Shown here: piece by piece, positions 1 through 11,479 of the stretch | How the letters are laid out: the number at the start of each line of letters is the position of its first letter | Numbering within the stretch: position 1 is the stretch's first letter | Assembly (NCBI GenBank): GCA_001599915.1 | Contig: BCIG01000009.1 | Span: 558,001 to 622,000, forward strand | Source of the DNA: Symbiotaphrina buchneri | Taxonomy: Eukaryota; Ascomycota; Symbiotaphrinales; Symbiotaphrinaceae | Length of the DNA stretch: 64,000 bases | Reading direction: 5' to 3' | Position numbers and translations under genes: made by a program | The notes under the pieces: model-generated | Seen by the model: the letters and a program-made list of their open reading frames with translations, nothing else | Told to the model about the DNA's origin: nothing | Database searches by the model: none

Positions 1-1192
1 AGCAGAACAAGGAACGCGTGAACAAATTCATGCTTGATCTGTGCGAAGTACAGGACTTCTATGAGAGTCTTGAAATGGACAACTATGTGGCGCTCTCGAA
101 GAAAGATTTGGAACTTTCTATAACGCTCAACGAAGTTTATGCTATGCATGCGCTTCTAGAGAAGCACACAGTAGAACTGGTATGCAAGATTGCTATGTTT
201 ATGTGTATCTGTCGGAAGGATATCTAACCCCATTGCAGGCCAAAGACGAGGGATCTCACCTGGGCATACTCCTGCAAGATCTAGGGCCGGCCCCACCAAA
301 GTTACCTAGGAAGGACAATCGAGCAATAAACTTACCACTATTCAGCAAATGGGAAACGGCGATTGATGACCTGACGGCCGCTCTAGATATCACCCAAGAA
401 GAAGTCTACTTCATGGAAGCGAAGTCTGCTTTTGTTCAAATTCTACGTGCATTACCGCAAAACTCATCTGTCATGCGAAGGCCACTTCGCCTCGAGAAGG
501 TTGCAAATGCTGCTGCCACGTTGAAAAATGACGGAGTGATGGTCCGAAAGGGCATCCGAGCCATGGAATTGTTAAGTCAGCTCCAGGAGCTTAATGTCAT
601 TGACAAAGCGGACGGCTTTGCTTTGCTGCGTGACGAAGTCGAGCAGGAGTTGGTGCATCTCGGTTCTCTAAAGGATCGAGTGCTTGAAGAATCTCGCAAG
701 CTGGATGAGGTCTACAAGACCATACGTGACCACAACCGGTACTTGGTAAGCCAGTTGGAGACATACAAGTCGTACCTACACAACGTCCGAGGTCAGTCCG
801 AAGGCAAACAGAGAAAGCAGCAGAAGCAGCAGGTCCTTGGCCCGTACAAGTTTACGCATCAGCAACTGGAAAAGGAGGGAGTGATACAGAAGAGCAATGT
901 TCCAGACAACCGAAGGGCAAACATCTACTTCAATTTTACCAGTCCTTTGCCGGGTACCTTCGTCATCTCGCTTCACTATAAAGGTATGTTCCTACAAGAC
1001 AAAGATTTATCGGGCACGGATCCTGACTTTTCTTCAGGAAGGAACCGTGGGCTCTTGGAGCTCGATCTGAAACTCGACGATCTTCTCGAGATGCAAAAGG
1101 ACAATCAGATGGATCTCGACCTCGAGTATGTGCAATTTAACGTACCAAAGGTATTAGCGCTTCTCAACAAACGGTTCGCTCGCAATAAATGA
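1..1192 (+). CDS. RasGAP-family protein, C-terminal part (gene starts before the window)
   Basis: The reading frame is open at the left edge. Exons 1-179, 239-983 and 1038-1192 join in phase to give the last ~358 residues. The 59-nt and 54-nt introns have clean GT-AG ends; the second is a multiple of three and would read through if unspliced. The C-terminus carries the RasGAP C-terminal domain shared by Gap1-type Ras GTPase-activating proteins and IQGAPs, recognisable by GPYKFTHQQLEKEGVI, the LHYKGRNRG junction and the LDLKLDDLLEMQ segment. The catalytic GAP domain would lie upstream, outside the window. The family stimulates Ras GTP hydrolysis at the membrane or cortex. The ending resembles fungal GapA/Gap1 more than the IQGAP SepG, but this is from memory of the families. 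Family confidence is high, exact orthology moderate. Confidence 0.85.
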
Positions 1193-2207
1193 TGGTAATT
1201 TCGGATTGGGACGCTTCGAAAGTGGTCTCGAGTATGCAAGCATCTTGTACGGGTTCTGACGGGACATATCTAATGGCCATTGGGCATGATTTTGGTGGAC
1301 AATGTGAAGAGAGGTCGGAGTTTGCAGGGAGGCATTGCAGGGTCAAGATATTGTACGATTATGGGTATTTCTTATGCTTCAGTTGGCCTTTGAAGGGGAA
1401 GCGGTCTATCGGTCCATTTGGCATCAGAGCGAGCACGGCATTTTGTTTGGACCTTTTTCTTATACCCCCTTTTCCCGTCATCACTCAAGCTCAAGTATGC
1501 GCCTGCAGTCTTTCAAGTTACTTGGTATAGTCTAGTTGAATGACTCATGCCAGCCATTGGCCGGCTGGAACGGTCATGGTATGAATGCATGAAAGTTACA
1601 TCTCATAATCTGGTTGACGGCTATATAAGGGGAGTCACCCGTTCAACCGTAGCTTCATAAGTATTTTGTTGGTATCTGGCGTTATCGTAGCAGGCGTTAT
1701 CAGTGACGACATCAGTACTTCGTACAAGGCACAAGTCAAATGCAGACATTTGTTTCGCCTTCAGGCGGGATATTGAGATCAACAGGGCCTTGATCTGAGG
1801 AATGCCGGAAGGAAGAGTGTTCTTCGCCAATTCAATCCCTGCCTGAAGCGTTTGCGTTGTGTGCGCCGGTGTCTGGACGGGCGTTTTGAGTCATGTCATG
1901 GCCCGCAGCTCGGATCCCTAACCTTCCCGACAGCTTAGATTGGCTCGTGACCTTGTACCGCCCACCAGACAATACACCGTACACACCACCAACACACAGC
2001 TACCTCATGATCCTACCAGTACAGTGTTTGACCTAAGCCTCTCATCCTAAGGAATCAAGACCCGATCATTTTCCAGAGAGTAGTCGTGAAATACCCCAGG
2101 GCGGTGATATTGCTTTGCTACACCGACACCTCGACCTCGGCAGCAGCTCCGAGCCAGCCCGGTGCCGAAGGGGACGTCCAAAGGCACGACAGCACCCGTC
2201 CTCCACC
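1193..2207. other. Intergenic region with a TATA-like box
   Basis: No supportable gene. It must hold the 3' end of the RasGAP transcript and the promoter of the next gene. A clear TATA-like element (CTATATAAGG) lies at about 1621-1630, some 580 bases before the next start codon. A long 5' leader or an unrecognised transcript is possible. Confidence 0.4.
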
Positions 2208-2902
2208 ATGTCGGAGTCAATCGCCATCCCCCGACGCCAGCGGGGCGGCATCTCAGCCTCCTTCGAAAGCCCCTCGGGCTCGTCGTCGGCCTCGTCGTCC
2301 ATGTCCTTCCCGTCCTTACACTATCACGCCTCGCCCTCGTCCTCCTCCGCCTCGGCCGGCTCCGTGTCGTCGAGTCCGCGCACCCCCCGGGCTGGGGGGG
2401 AGAGGAGGCCGAGCTTGTTAAGTAAGATCTNCCCCTGCCGTTACCAGTGAATGAACGAGATGATCTAGCTGTCCTTGATTGGATCTCGTCAGTGCTGACG
2501 GGACATATTAGGCTCCTCCATATCCAAGCAAGAGCATATCGTGGTTAACGTAGGACACCCGGATGGGCCTCCGCGACTGGTAAGTTGAACCGGTGACTGT
2601 TGGTCGACTGCCTCCACCGAATCAATGGCTGACGGGCTTGTCTGTTCAGATAACATGTGTTCGCTCGTCACAAGGGTTCGACTGGAACCAAGGTAGGACG
2701 GCTTGGGCTCCCTTCTCTCCCGCACAGCCAATGAACAACCATCGGCTTTCCAGAGCGAGAGCTAACCCTCACGGCCTGTGTTCTAGAGATATTCCTCCCG
2801 CCATATGCCGATCACGACACCGCCGACCTTGAGCGGAAGCCCGACCCTGTACACGAGATCGTCCTGACCGAGGCCGACATCAAAGCTGTTTACCCGGAAT
2901 GA
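2208..2902 (+). CDS. Conserved hypothetical fungal protein, 146 aa, four exons
   Basis: Exons 2208-2421, 2512-2579, 2650-2692 and 2787-2902 join in phase with consensus donors (GTAAGA, GTAAGT, GTAGGA) and AG acceptors. The protein begins MSESIAIPRRQRGG and has a Ser-rich low-complexity region up to about residue 70. A compact conserved-looking core follows, with SKQEHIVVNVGHPDGPPR, then SSQGFDWNQEIFLPPYADHD, ending TEADIKAVYPE. No catalytic motif, membrane segment or signal peptide is visible. I recall similar small proteins in other Eurotiomycetes but cannot assign a function. The single ambiguous base of the window (2431) falls in intron 1 and does not affect the protein. Confidence 0.7.
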
Positions 2903-3254
2903 GTGCTCTCTTGCACGTAGGCGGTGCTGTCATCTGAACACACCATTTGGGGCGGCCAGGTATCCCTGGAGATTCCGTCACGGTTGAGGCTTATATGATA
3001 TATGCGGCGTATGTTGGTTTTCTGGCTAGACCTGGTCAAGCACGGTGTGTTCTTTCAGGTTTACAAACATCAGGGGCGGGACGGGACGGAGTTGCTACTT
3101 TCGGCCGTCATTTTTGTGGACATCAAGCTCTCTAATATTGGTTCGAGGAGTTCGTGCTACGGACGTCTACTTCCGTGTCTCTCTCTATTGTTTACGGACC
3201 ACTTTCTTTTGGCGCAACACTTCTATGTATTTCGGGACTTTCTGATAGTATCTC
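2903..3254. other. Convergent intergenic region
   Basis: This stretch lies between the 3' ends of two convergent genes. I see only pyrimidine-rich DNA and presumed polyadenylation regions. Confidence 0.4.
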
Positions 3255-4582
3255 TCAATCCTCGATACCATCAGCCCTGTACCATATGTCTCGTTTCGGG
3301 CGACCGTAGCCATTCAATATCAGGTCGAAATCCATTGCTTTATTTGCTCGCATTGTCCGTTGCTTCTTGGGTGGTGGTCGAACTTCCTCCTCCGTCGTCG
3401 TCGCCGGCGCCGCTGCTGGGAAACGCGGGTCATGCTCGACTGTATCCATCCGGAGGAAGCTCAAAAAATCGCCACTCTGCCACATCCACGACAGGTCCCG
3501 ACCATGGCGTGGGCCTATCAACAGGCTGAACGTGGGCGGACTGACGCCCGCGCCGAGATGCATCATCGGGTTGATGAGCGAGCCGAACGCCCAAGAGCGG
3601 AGCTGGTCATCCCAGGCCAGCGTATTTGGGTCGGGCTTCAGCAGCGTTTCGCAGTGGCGTCGCCCGGCCTCGTGGCTCCAACCCGACGCTTTGGCTGCGC
3701 TTTTGAACTTCATGATCGTGCCCCTCCTGCTGCTGATGATGTAGAGCTGCAGCGCTGGAAACCGCCGCAGGTAGTTGAAGGAGAGCGGGGTTATCTCCGG
3801 GTGATCCCGCAGGATCAGGGTACGCAGTATGGGGAAGCAGCCGGCCTCGGCAGCGGCACGGCTCCATGCGCGAACGAGCCCATCATTCACCTCCGAGAAG
3901 GTGTTCTCGTGCAGGGAGATCCGTCCTTGGATGTCTAGGACAGCCAAGTTATGGAGTTTTGATAAGCCGATCAGCTGCGATCTCGAAAAGTCTACGTTTG
4001 AGATGCACAGGACCGTGACAAACTGGGGTGCCAGTCGCTGCAGAGGCCATAACAGCTCGTCCAAGGGAGCACCCGGTTGGGCAATCTGTTGCCGGCGGTA
4101 GTGGAAGATGTCCCTTGCGCGGTTCTCGTCTCGATAGTACACTGCTGCGAAGCTGTTCCATACATTGAAACTGTCGATGTCCCTGCTTGCGCGATCAGAC
4201 AGAGCCAATTGGAAGAGCACGCGAAAATCATCGGGCCTAGGACGTACAGGAAACGGATCTGCCTCCAGATCTTGAATGCTATGGACCAGGGAACACCCTG
4301 AAAGGTCTCGGGGTCGATGCCGCCTAGGTTCTGGAGGAGACGGCGCAAGGCCATGCCCTCGAGGGAGTCGGATCCGGGGCCATCATGCCTGTATGTCGAC
4401 AGGAGCTTCGGCGGCTTATGGGCTGCTTCTCTCGCCCAGAAACGGTCAACAGAGGTGGCCGGCAGGGTCAGCTCGTTGAAGATCTGGCCCGACGATTCAT
4501 CGTATCGCTGGATGACGGGGTCGGCCCGGACCCTGAACTCGGCCGGCGGCAAGACGCGCGAGTTGAAGTTTTGCCTGGCCAT
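3255..4582 (-). CDS. Conserved hypothetical protein of an F-box/LRR-like fungal family, 420 aa
   Basis: Two exons, 4582-4248 and 4182-3255, are joined across a 65-nt intron (GTACGT donor, GCAAGCAG acceptor, TCTGATC branch region). The join restores the frame and reads IWRQIRFLDIDSFNVWNSFAAVYY, typical of Eurotiales proteins annotated loosely as F-box-like. The middle part has leucine-rich strand/turn patterns (VTVLCISNVDFS, LAVLDIQGRISL, LRTLILRDHPEITPLS), suggesting an irregular LRR. The C-terminus is basic (PPPKKQR, a possible nuclear signal). I see no clear N-terminal F-box, so the adaptor role is inference. An extra short 5' exon (starting MNSKQVLDVF near 4663) is conceivable but gave no in-phase splice. 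Confidence 0.65.
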
Positions 4583-4973
4583 GCAGGAATTGATGGCTCA
4601 CATGTTGATAGGGGAGAATTAATTACCGTGTCTGAAGACGTCTAGGACTTGTTTCGAGTTCATCTTGGTGCGGAGTCCAGCACATACCAGGTACTGGTGG
4701 TGGAAAATGGGGAAACCGCCGTCTCGAAGATGGCGCGACGCGTACCTGACTTTGCCGAGAGGAGCTAGCGGATAAGCTTATCGTTGAGCACTTGCATCAC
4801 GCTAAGATAAACCTCCGTCAAGTCACCGCCTTGCAGGGCTGGCGGTTAAGGTCGTATCGAAGCTGCCGAGCTGCTTTGAAGAGAGATCCTCATCCTTTGC
4901 ACCCCAAGATACTATAAGTGCTACAGGGGGCTAGATGGGCTTTAGTGTTTATAAGGCGAATATATGAACACCA
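4583..4973. other. Intergenic region
   Basis: Promoter side of the minus-strand F-box-like gene and 3' side of vma12. No conserved element recognised. Confidence 0.35.
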
Positions 4974-5830
4974 TCATTGTATGGCTTTCCTCTGTCTTAT
5001 ACCAAGCTCGGATCGTCTTCCCTCCCGCGCACGCTCTGACCGTTTCTGAGCTTTGCTATCCTTGGGCCCTATCACCCACGTCTCGACGACCTCCTTTGTC
5101 ACCACTTGCTTCTTGCTCTTCTCTTTGGCTTCCTTGATCCTCCTGAGATATCCGGCATATACGACGACTTCAGCCACTCCGACGATCACGCTCGCAGCCA
5201 TGCTGGCCCCTAGTCTCAGTGGGACCTGCCGGGGTCGACACGCAATCCAAACTGCAACACCGCATGCAAATATCGAGACCAAAAAGTTGAGGATGAGGGC
5301 TAGCTGCCGGTTGATGTCGGCATATACTAGCTCGTCTTCCTCCTGTGTAGATTCTTTGGGCCCGAGACTCGACTGTTGAAGGTCCAGGTGGGAATCCGAA
5401 TGCAGCATGCGCTCATAGTTGCGAGCCTCTTCCTCCCGCCGCAATCGTGCCATCAGCGCCTTATACTCTGGTGTCTAACTACCAGTTAGCAGTAGATCAA
5501 ACTACAGTCGTCTATCAGTGCGGTAATGAACATGGGGAGACTTACAGGCTCCGGCGCAGGCTTGGGCCGGGGTATGTAGACACGGGCACCTCGTAGAAGC
5601 ACATCAAGATGCGAAGACGGCCTGTCCGGTGGGCTAGAAGCCAGATCGTTGTCTCTGAGGTATCTCGAAATATCAATCACCTGCCCGTGCGAAATTGGGT
5701 TTCCCACTTTTGGGTCATCCAGCGGTGGCTCTGAGGAGGATTGATTTTCGTCGGCGACATTGTCGGCCTGCAGCTCCGAGTAACGGCGGATCGCAGTGAC
5801 CATCGCTGGTGTCATCGTGAGCAGCACCAT
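4974..5830 (-). CDS. vma12: Vma12-type V-ATPase assembly factor of the ER, 261 aa
   Basis: Exons 5830-5546 and 5474-4974 join in phase 0 across a 71-nt intron with a GTAAGT donor. The join creates TPEYKALMARLRREEEARNYERML, the hallmark of the Vma12/Vph2 family. Two hydrophobic segments follow in the C-terminal half (around LALILNFLVSIFACGVAVW and AASVIVGVAEVVVYAGYL), with a charged cytosolic tail, as expected for an ER protein. In yeast, Vma12 with Vma22 and Vma21 assembles the Vo sector of the vacuolar H+-ATPase. Length fits the family. It is head-to-head with coq1 and probably shares its promoter region. The start is the first in-frame Met; the very N-terminus is less certain. Confidence 0.85.
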
Positions 5831-6258
5831 GACGGCGAACCGCAGGGACAGTCCAGCTTATAGCCCGACTGTGAGGACTTGACTGAGAGAGAAAGTGGCT
5901 GAACACTGAAGGCTGGACTATTCTGGGGCAGTTTGGTATGTTCGTACACAAGTTGTACCTGCATGTGCTAATTTATGATTGGGTGCGGTAAGCTCCGTTG
6001 ACGGGTGACAGGGAAACCCGCAAAAAGTGCTACACCGTGATCATCCTCGATTTTCCCGTAGCGCCCCAAACACCTAATTGCATAAAGGACCTCCTCCGCC
6101 TCAGATTCTTGTCTCGTAGTTGCAGACCCTCTCCGGTAAAACCGATTCCCAATCAACTATGACGGCCGACTAACTCTGGAATTAAGGACTCCGTCTTCTC
6201 CGCCCATCATTGTCAGTCGTCGCATCCATGGCATCCGCCAGATGATCAAGCTCGAGCT
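5831..6258. promoter_or_regulatory. Divergent promoter region of vma12 and coq1
   Basis: 428 bases separate two outward-facing genes, so both promoters must lie here. No TATA box stands out, as is common for housekeeping genes. Confidence 0.5.
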
Positions 6259-7696
6259 GTGAATATGAAGAGCACACTACCTGCGCTCCCTTCCTTTGCA
6301 AGGGGCGCATTTAATACACGGAGGAATTTGTTATCATCTTGCCCACAATGTCGGTGGCAGCTTCTTTCTGAAGGTTCCGGTCGGTCGGGGCAAGCTCTTC
6401 ATCATTCACCGCGGCGGCGGCACCAGTCGTCGTGGGCAGCGGCTGTTTCGGCGGCGAGAAAGCTCTTATCGGCAGCACCTGTGGACGCCACATCCCCCAA
6501 GGCAATATCCATTGACCCTCTTCGAATGGTGGGCAGGGAACTGAAGTTCCTGACCAAGAACATCCGCTCTCTGCTCGGTTCCGGTCATCCAATGCTCGAT
6601 ACAGTAGCTAAATACTACACACAAGCGGAGGGGAAACATGTCCGGCCGCTGCTGGTCCTACTCATGTCTCGGGCGACGGCATTGACGCCAAGGACGACGG
6701 ACCAGTCCGATCTCCATCCTCCGGCGAGCATCAATAACCCTATCTCTCCGTCATCCATCCTATCAGATGCGAATCCTTCGGCCCCAGGCGCTTCCCCCTT
6801 CTCCCCTCTGGCCTCCGAAGTATCATCTGAATCAGGGGAATCAGATATACTACCTTCACAACAACGTCTAGCGGAGATTACAGAGCTCATCCACACAGCG
6901 TCTCTCCTTCACGATGATGTTATTGACTCTGCGTTGACACGACGCTCGGCCCCGTCGGCCAATATTGCGTTCGGTAACAAAATGGCTGTACTTGCAGGTG
7001 ACTTCTTGCTCGGACGGGCTTCGGTAGCGTTGGCCCGCCTGCGGGATCCGGAAGTAGTCGAACTCTTGGCTACCGTAATAGCGAACCTCGTCGAGGGGGA
7101 GTTCATGCAGCTGAAGAATACCGCCGCGGATGAGGCCAACCCAGTGTGGACGGAAGACGCGCTCACATATTATCTGCAGAAGACTTATCTAAAATCTGCG
7201 AGTTTGATCAGCAAGTCTTGCAGAGCCGCAGCATTACTGGGTCAATGCACTCCCGAAGTGGTCGAGGCAGCCTATGTGTACGGGAAGAATCTCGGGTTGG
7301 CATTCCAACTGGTAGACGATATGCTAGACTACACAATCAGTGGAGAAGAGCTGGGCAAGCCTGCGGGAGCTGATTTGGAACTTGGGCTCGCAACGGCGCC
7401 TCTTCTTTTCGCGTGGAAAGACAATGAGGAACTCGGCGTCTTGGTGGGCCGAAAGTTTTCCAAGGAAGGCGATGTACAAAAGGTGGGTTCATCCCTTTAC
7501 ATGTGTATCCGGGTAGGATGCTGACGCCTAAAAGGCCCGGGAAATCGTCGGACGTAGTGATGGACTTGAGCAGACAAGAGCGCTTGCTCAGGAATATGCT
7601 AATAAGGCTATTGAAGCCATCAGCGGGTTCCCCGACAGCGAAGCTAAGGAGGGCCTGAAAGAGATGTGCCTCAAGACAATGAACCGACGAAAGTAG
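6259..7696 (+). CDS. coq1: Polyprenyl (hexa/deca-prenyl) diphosphate synthase, ubiquinone side chain, 461 aa
   Basis: Exons 6259-7482 and 7535-7696 join in phase 0. The enzyme condenses isopentenyl diphosphate into the long prenyl tail of ubiquinone in mitochondria. Both aspartate-rich motifs of trans-prenyltransferases are present: the first at D219-D220-x-x-D223 (LLHDDVIDSA) and the second at D353-D354-x-x-D357 (QLVDDMLDYT), with GKHVRP upstream for substrate binding. The first ~80 residues are rich in Arg and Ser and poor in acids, consistent with a mitochondrial presequence. A Ser/Pro-rich insert (about residues 150-200) lies before the first motif, a position where fungal Coq1 proteins vary. 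The C-terminus (ALAQEYANKAIEAISGFPDS) is typical. Confidence 0.93.
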
Positions 7697-7992
7697 CCTG
7701 GGTAAGATACTTCCGTCTGTGTGTTATACGCCCCTTTTCGTTCAGCATTTCCGACAAGCGGAATCCTGTGATCTACGCAATCGGACCTTGCGGAATGCAT
7801 ATGTCATTGCAGGGTATGAAGAAAAAGTTTATATGGCTTGCATTGCATGTATACTACTTGGTGGGATAGATGTCAGATTCACATAGACGGACAAGCAAAA
7901 TCTCTACGCTCCATACTGAAGGCTCTGGACTCGTTATCTTCGTGACTCTTATGGTATTTGTCAAGCTTTCGGAGAGAAAGACCCGCTTTCTC

Positions 7993-9132
7993 CTAGTCGC
8001 CGCTGTTAGCCCTGAGCCTGTACTGCGAGTCCGACCCGTCATAACCTGTGCTTTTGAGTTCCGAAGTGGTCTGACTTCTATCCATTGCTGGGAAAGACTC
8101 ATCCTCCGTAACCAATCTGACACCGGGCCCTCCCCGAGCTTTCAAGAGCCGTGGATCCACCGCCCGCTCAGGGGGCACCCAAGGTTGACCGCCCGGTTCG
8201 CCGTGTCTTCCCGCCGCCGCAGCCGCAGCTTCGAATTCGGCCACCAGGTTCTTAAAGTACACCTCCGCTGCCACCGTGGCCGAGTAGGAGATGGGTGTCC
8301 AGGAGAAGGCGTTGCGTGCGTGAGGCAAAGCCCCCGCAGAGATCAGCGTGCGTATGACTTTCAGGCAGCCGTACGCCGAGGCATACTAAAAGGTTGTATC
8401 TCCAGGTCAGCCGCTATATGCCTAAGTGGCCCTGGACGAAGTGGAGGTAGTTTCCGAGGACGTACATGTAGAGCCGTGTTGCCGTCAACATCCTTGGAGT
8501 TCACATCCGCGCCGGCGTCCAGGAGGATCTGGACCGTAGAATCTTTCCCGGCTCTCGAAGCTGCCATCAACTAAGCACACGCCCGGCCCGTGGTCAGCGG
8601 CAAAAATAAACAACGAAAAGCTTAGAAGTCAAGCCGGCCTCACCGGATTGAGCCCGTTCTTACTTCCTATACGCAGGGCGCGAGGATAGCGTGTGGCTAG
8701 CAGGTGGACGACGGCATCATGGCTTTCCGCCGCCGCCAGGTTCAGCGGAGTGTCCCAATCGGTGTTTCTCGTCAAGCCATTCTCCTCATGTCCGGCATCC
8801 AGTAAGATCTCCTTTACAGGCCGGCAAGCACCCGGCGGTCAGCTCATGTGTCCGAACGCTTATAAGGGGCACGGACCCCGTCCCGGCCGTCAGGGGGAAC
8901 AACTTACAGAGATCTCAAGCTCACCCAGCCGGGCCGCAAGGTGCAGGGACGTGTTCGCCTTGTCGCCGAAGTCCGGGTTCTGCACGAGCTTGGGCTCCGT
9001 CTTCAGGATCCGCCGCACGAGGACCGCGTCACGGAGGGTGATGGCTCGGCGTAGCCGGACCGAGGGGTCAATCCTGCACCGATGAGTTAGTACCGAGAGC
9101 TCAGGGGGTATTGAGAAATGGGACGGGTACAT
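7993..9132 (-). CDS. Ankyrin-repeat protein, about 277 aa
   Basis: Downstream exons are 9073-8908, 8811-8644, 8570-8466 and 8385-7993, all joined in phase 0. They read through three to five ankyrin repeats (NTSLHLAARLGELEI, DTPLNLAAAESHDAVVHLL, VQILLDAGADVNSKD, GNTALH, YGCLKVIRTLISAGA). An Ala-rich, charged tail follows. The 5' end is the odd part: bases 9130-9074 form a 57-nt intron-like segment (GTACCC donor, TACTAAC branch, GTGCAG acceptor). Splicing it out assembles the ATG from AT (9132-9131) plus G (9073), giving MIDPSVRLRRAI. Unspliced, the frame starts MYPSHFS and adds 19 residues. Fungal relatives are sometimes compared with the TORC2 subunit Avo2, but that is not shown here. Confidence 0.78.
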
Positions 9133-9633
9133 TTCGGCCCATTGCCAGGTGTTTACATGAGTGAAGCGGAGTCGTGGTCAGATAAGGCCGGAGGTTGTTG
9201 GTGTTTACCCTAGCTGTCCTGTGCGGGGACCGACAAGATGATATACTCCGTCGCCAAAGTAAACTACATGTATCTCACGGGCATGGCACAAAGCGCACAA
9301 CAGCTTATTGTTAAGCGCAAGAAGAAGATGCTCGACTATACAAAATGCAATGGTTCCATCAATTGAGGTGCCTTTATATTGCAAGTAGGCGTAATAATGA
9401 ATAGTACACACGGGTAGCTGCGAAACTTCAATTACATCGGGGACTGTCGCATGGACCTCGGAAGCTCTATGGCAGGTCGGATTGCCTCCCCCAAGGAATT
9501 TCTATTATAGCATTGATACGTCTGGCCATATCCGAAGTTTGACCATCCATAGTCTGGCAGGTCTCGCCCTTGCAAGCTCAAGCTTCAGTCTCTAGGAGAC
9601 TAGTGTGACCGGCCATTGTGAAGGATCTCCCTT
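9133..9633. other. Intergenic region
   Basis: Upstream of the ankyrin gene and downstream of rpn3, which is on the same strand. No gene, repeat or RNA recognised. Confidence 0.35.
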
Positions 9634-11479
9634 TTAGATACCCTCAAAGTCCCCACCAGCATCATCCTCGTCGATGTCACCATCTTGGATCTCTTTGGCA
9701 AGTTCTCGTTCTCGCTCCCTGGCTTCCTGTGCGTTCTTCAACTCCAGGCGATGTTGGTTCATAGGGAATCTCATGGCCTGTCCCAAAAGTTAGTGTTTGC
9801 CCGACCGGGGGCGATGTTGATATGCTCACCTTCACACTCTCATCATGCAGGGCCAAGCACGCCTCAATCCGTTCGTGAAAGGCTTCTCCAGGTTCGGCTG
9901 TAGAATAAACGTCCCCTGTCTCCTTGCTCTTCATGAAGCCTCGTTCATGATCCAGAGTAGCCTCAATGACGCCGTCCCTAATAGCCTTAGCCACGATGTA
10001 CTCCGCCGATTCTTCGCTTCCCAAGCCCAGACGCAGACAGATGTCACGAAGTGAGATTCGTGAATATGAAAGAGACATCATCCTGATTCCGGTTTTGATG
10101 ACGTTCTGTCTCAAACGGAGGATCAAAGTGTATGTACCATCGCGGCGGAATGTGCTATTATAGATTTTCACCGTCTTGAGGAAGTTTTCGAGATCGCCGA
10201 CACGCACAGCTTGAACCAAGAGGAAATATGGCTCCAAAGCTCTCTCTAAGCTCGGTTGTCTAAATATAGCTCTGTCTGGAATATCTCCCATAAGAAGCTC
10301 CACAACGATTAAGAGCTTCATAGAGGCCTGGTAGAAGCCGGCTGCTGTGGGGGTCGTAGGCGATTTTCTTGTCGCACCAGTGAGGTGTTCGTGAGCCTCC
10401 GTGTACGACAACTGAATCGCACGAATTCGGCCTAGGTAGTACAGATATCTAGCGATCTGGTTATTGGACGCTGCTGGCGGAAACTGAGTATGAGACACAA
10501 GCAAGTCGGCTTGGGAGATATGCGAAGTAGAGATGTAGTTGCGCAGCAACAGAGTGGTGACTGTTGCTTGAATGTCTTGGTCTTTCCGGAGGACAGCTGT
10601 CCTCAAGGCCGTCAAGAGCTGCTGTCGAATACCGACGACTGATGCTGTTGGGGAAGGCGGCAGGGGCACTAACTGCTCGTAGAAAAGAGAATAATAGAAG
10701 TACGCGCGAGCTGACAGAGAGTCAAGTGTACGCCTATTGAAAGAGTGTATTCTTTCCACAAGCCCATCGGAGAACTCGGCGCCCTTCTTGATTTGCTTGG
10801 TATCAAACAGCAATATCTGCACCAAAATCGACAGGTAGACTTGCACTTCCGGTAGAGTCTCCTTTGCAACAGTGACTTTCGGAGGGCTCGTGGATGAGGA
10901 TTTTGTCTGATCGCTATCTATCTCCATCTCAGACGACTGCCCTTGGTTGTTCAATGAGGCGCCTTCCTGCCCGATAGCGGAGAGGAGAATCTTTAATGTA
11001 GGATTCGAGGATGGATAGGTCTCTAAGATAGCCTGAGCCAATATTTCTGGAGTTAAACGCTTGCGTATGGACGAGACTGAGCGAAGCACTCGGAGGGTGA
11101 ATCGTGCGTCGAACTGAGCGACTGCTCGTTCGAGCAATGTATAGTTTGCTTTGATGTCTACAAGACAGACACGGGTCAGCAAGGCTCGAACAATAGGAGG
11201 AGCATGTTTATTACCAGTGATAGTTTTGGCCACGGGGTCCTCCTTGGCCTGCTCGCTCTCCCCAGTCTCAGCAGCCGCTGCAGCATCTTGAGCTCCGTCA
11301 CCGGACAATTTATTGCCCTTCGATGGGGGTACGACAACGGTCATCTCCTCGTCGCCATCTCTCTGCTTGAGAGCCTTGGACTTCTTTAGGGCATCGGCAG
11401 CTTCATCTGTCATCTCGACGTCGTCTGCTCCATTCACGCCCTTTTTGCCCCCATTCGTACGGGATTTGTCTTCCCCCAT
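9634..11479 (-). CDS. rpn3: 26S proteasome regulatory subunit Rpn3, 578 aa
   Basis: Exons 11479-11215, 11157-9830 and 9777-9634 join in phase. Intron 1 is 57 nt, in frame and without stops, so it would add 19 residues if retained; intron 2 is 52 nt. The order matches Rpn3/PSMD3: an acidic low-complexity N-terminus, then a helical TPR-like solenoid (IKANYTLLERAVAQFDARF, YLYYLGRIRAIQLSYTEAHEHL). The PCI domain follows (SYSRISLRDICLRLGLGSEESAEYIVAKAIRDGVIEA in pieces). The tail ends EIQDGDIDEDDAGGDFEGI. Rpn3 is a structural lid subunit that packs beside Rpn7 and Rpn12. It is divergent from spc34. Confidence 0.93.

Noticed and set aside
3002-3529. 175-codon plus frame
   Set aside because: Runs antisense into the F-box-like gene and shows only codon shadow.
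7588-7869. Small frames between coq1 and the ankyrin gene
   Set aside because: They overlap the coq1 last exon or its 3' region and have no content of their own.
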